Assembly (NCBI GenBank): GCA_017528675.1
Contig: JAFXOO010000466.1
Coordinates: 1 to 6,761, forward strand
DNA from: Oscillospiraceae bacterium
GTDB taxonomy: Bacteria; Bacillota; Clostridia; Oscillospirales; Ruminococcaceae
DNA: 6,761 nt
Direction: 5' to 3'
Below, piece after piece: positions 5,664 through 6,761 of the stretch. The notes beneath the pieces were generated by a model that saw nothing but the letters and a program-made list of their open reading frames with translations, was not told the DNA's origin and did no database searches. The position numbers were made by a program, and so were the translations under genes. How positions within the stretch are numbered: the first letter of the stretch is position 1; every line of letters starts with the position of its first letter.

Positions 5664-6632
5664 ATGGGATTTGTCAACATTCTGATCATCGCCCTGATTG
5701 TATTTGTTCTGATCGTCCTGATCCGCTGCATCTGCATTGTACCGCAGGCGCATGTCTATGTTGTGGAACAGCTTGGCACCTTCAAGTGCGAGTGGAGCAC
5801 CGGCCCTCATCTGCTCGTTCCCTTCTTCCAGAGAGTCTCCAGCAAGGTCTCACTGAAGGAGCGTGTAGCCGATTTCAAGCCGCAGCAGGTTATCACCAAG
5901 GATAATGTCACCATGCAGATCGACACGGTTGTGTTTTTTCAGGTGACTGATGCCAAGCGCTTTACCTATGGCGTGGAGCATCCGATGCTTGCAATGGAGA
6001 ACCTCACCGCTACCACCCTGCGTAACATTATCGGTGAACTGGAACTCGATGCCACACTGACCAGCCGTGACACCATCAACACCAAAATCACCGCCATCCT
6101 TGACGAGGAGACCGACCGCTGGGGCATCAAGGTGATCCGTGTTGAGCTCAAGGACATCCTCCCGCCCCGTGAGATTCAGGATTCCATGGAGAAGCAGATG
6201 AAGGCAGAGCGTGAGCGCCGTGAGAAGATCCTCCAGGCTGAGGGCGAAAAGAAGGCGCAGGTACTCGTTGCCGAGGCAGAAAAGGAAGCCAAGATTCTGC
6301 GTGCTGAGGCAGATAAGCAGTCTGAGATCCTCAAGGCTGAGGCAGAAAAGGAAGCTATGATTCTGCGTGCGGACGCCGTCCGTGAGCAGAAGATCCGTGA
6401 GGCATCCGGTGAAGCACAGGCCATCGAGCTTGTACAGCAGGCAATGGCTGACTCGCTCGTCAAGCTCAACAACGCCAACCCGAACGAAGCTGTTCTCCAG
6501 CTCAAAGCACTCGAAGCCTTCACAAAGGCTGCTGACGGCAAGTCCACAAAGATCATTATTCCGAGTGAGATTCAGGGGATTGCCGGTCTCGCAGCCGGCA
6601 TCAGGGCTGTTGCTGAAAAATCTGCTGAATAA
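5664..6632 (+). CDS. SPFH/stomatin-like membrane protein (QmcA/slipin type)
   Basis: A 322-residue protein with stomatin/prohibitin architecture. An N-terminal hydrophobic segment (about residues 3-25) anchors it in the membrane. The SPFH domain (about 26-185) shows VPQAHVYVVEQLGTF, GPHLLVPFFQRV, KDNVTMQIDTVVFFQV (79-94), LDATLTSRDTIN and DRWGIKVIRVELKDILPP (151-168). A long charged coiled-coil follows (about 170-255), containing six 11-residue repeats of the type KILRAEADKQS from residue 188. The C-terminal part (ALEAFTKAADGKSTKIIIPSE) resembles the QmcA/slipin C-terminus, and the protein closes with an alanine- and glycine-rich helix. Such proteins form large ring or cage oligomers on membranes and are linked to lipid microdomains and proteolysis control. 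Pairing with nfeD supports the QmcA/paraslipin class over HflK/HflC. Length is close to QmcA proteins. The subfamily name and the molecular target remain uncertain. Confidence 0.93.
   Translation: MGFVNILIIALIVFVLIVLIRCICIVPQAHVYVVEQLGTFKCEWSTGPHLLVPFFQRVSSKVSLKERVADFKPQQVITKDNVTMQIDTVVFFQVTDAKRFTYGVEHPMLAMENLTATTLRNIIGELELDATLTSRDTINTKITAILDEETDRWGIKVIRVELKDILPPREIQDSMEKQMKAERERREKILQAEGEKKAQVLVAEAEKEAKILRAEADKQSEILKAEAEKEAMILRADAVREQKIREASGEAQAIELVQQAMADSLVKLNNANPNEAVLQLKALEAFTKAADGKSTKIIIPSEIQGIAGLAAGIRAVAEKSAE
6225..6422 (+). repeat. Tandem 11-residue (33-base) coiled-coil repeats in the SPFH gene
   Basis: Six consecutive undecads (residues 188-253) have a hydrophobic pair near the start and an AEA[ED]K core. 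At DNA level 6273-6304 and 6339-6370 agree in 30 of 32 bases, exactly two repeat units (66 bases) apart. This fits the stutter coiled coil of stomatins and suggests internal duplication or gene conversion. Confidence 0.8.
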
Positions 6633-6648
6633 CTGTAACCATTCGATA

Positions 6649-6672
6649 AAAAAGCCTTGCATGGCTTGATTT
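6649..6672 (+). terminator. Weak terminator-like hairpin after the SPFH gene
   Basis: AAGCC (6652-6656) pairs with GGCTT (6663-6667) around TTGCAT, with an A-run before and GATTT after. The stem is short and the T-run poor. It lies 19 bases after the SPFH stop. Confidence 0.35.
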
Positions 6673-6678
6673 GTGCAT

Positions 6679-6687
6679 TGTTATAAT
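6679..6687 (+). promoter_or_regulatory. Extended -10 promoter near the right edge
   Basis: TGTTATAAT is an exact TGN-TATAAT extended -10. The nearest -35-like hexamer, TTGCAT at 6657-6662, is poor and 19 bases away, so activity would rest on the extended -10. It points to a new transcription unit starting near 6694. Confidence 0.55.
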
Positions 6688-6704
6688 TATAGTAATGAAG
6701 GAGT

Positions 6705-6713
6705 TAAGGAGGT
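6705..6713 (+). promoter_or_regulatory. Very strong Shine-Dalgarno sequence of an unseen next gene
   Basis: TAAGGAGGT complements the 16S rRNA 3' end over an unusually long stretch, yet no ATG or GTG follows at 5-10 bases. A TTG at 6716-6718 is only 3 bases away and opens a frame reading QNFSPSGEMPPARA to the window end. ATG 6743 is in that same frame but about 30 bases away. The next gene may start at the TTG, or the segment may be part of a structured leader. Confidence 0.5.
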
Positions 6714-6734
6714 AATTGCAAAACTTCAGCCCAA

Positions 6735-6759
6735 GCGGCGAAATGCCGCCCGCAAGGGC
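6735..6759. repeat. Two adjacent small hairpins at the window end
   Basis: GCGGC (6735-6739) can pair with GCCGC (6745-6749) around GAAAT. GCCC (6748-6751) can pair with GGGC (6756-6759) around GCAA, a GNRA tetraloop. They overlap by two bases, so the first shortens when the second forms. They may be the 5' part of a structured RNA or of a repeat; the window end cuts off the rest. Confidence 0.35.
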
Positions 6760-6761
6760 AG

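Noticed and set aside
5850..6662. 270-residue minus-strand open frame rich in leucine and cysteine
   Set aside because: It is antisense to the SPFH gene; its leucine repeats (such as LRLLICLS) are the mirror of the lysine- and glutamate-rich undecads.
6695..6715. Six-codon ORF MKELRR overlapping the Shine-Dalgarno sequence at 6705-6713
   Set aside because: It has no ribosome binding site and sits at the expected transcription start; any purine-rich tract would produce it by chance.
1..6761. CRISPR array, tRNA, rRNA, insertion sequence or defence system
   Set aside because: No regularly spaced repeats, cloverleaf, transposase-like frame or defence-type protein was found by reading both strands.

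Overview
The window is a housekeeping stretch from a bacterium of moderately high GC content. Gene order, strong GGAGG-type ribosome binding sites and GC-rich intergenic palindromes suggest a gut-type Clostridia, probably Ruminococcus or another Oscillospiraceae relative. That placement is inferred from general familiarity; no marker in the window proves it. All recognisable genes lie on the + strand.

Bases 1-4937 hold the 3' half of an F-type ATP synthase operon in the standard order: the end of atpH (delta), atpA (alpha), atpG (gamma), atpD (beta) and atpC (epsilon), closed by a textbook Rho-independent terminator at 4901-4937. These genes supply the F1 catalytic head and central stalk; the membrane Fo genes would lie upstream of the window. 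Two things disturb the usual compact layout. First, atpA as given is broken by one missing base near 672; restoring one G gives a normal 504-residue alpha subunit. Second, the atpH-atpA gap (160 bases) and the atpG-atpD gap (321 bases) are filled with hairpin-forming, repeat-like DNA rather than genes.

Bases 4938-5164 are a regulatory region. It holds an exact-consensus sigma-A promoter (TTGACA, 17 bases, TATAAT, with an extended -10 TG) and two palindromes with the same GTAAA-N5-TTTAC core, one upstream of the promoter and one in the 5' leader.

Bases 5165-6632 are a two-gene operon: a short NfeD-family membrane protein and a stomatin/prohibitin-type (SPFH) membrane protein, a classic pair thought to work together in membrane microdomain organisation or quality control.

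The last 100 bases (6650-6761) hold a weak terminator-like hairpin, an extended -10 promoter, a very strong Shine-Dalgarno sequence with no ATG at normal distance, and the start of a structured segment cut off by the window end.

Nothing seen amounts to a clearly new biological system. The points most worth checking are the atpA frameshift, the paired palindromes around the nfeD promoter, the repeat block inside the ATP synthase operon, and the unexplained leader at the right edge.
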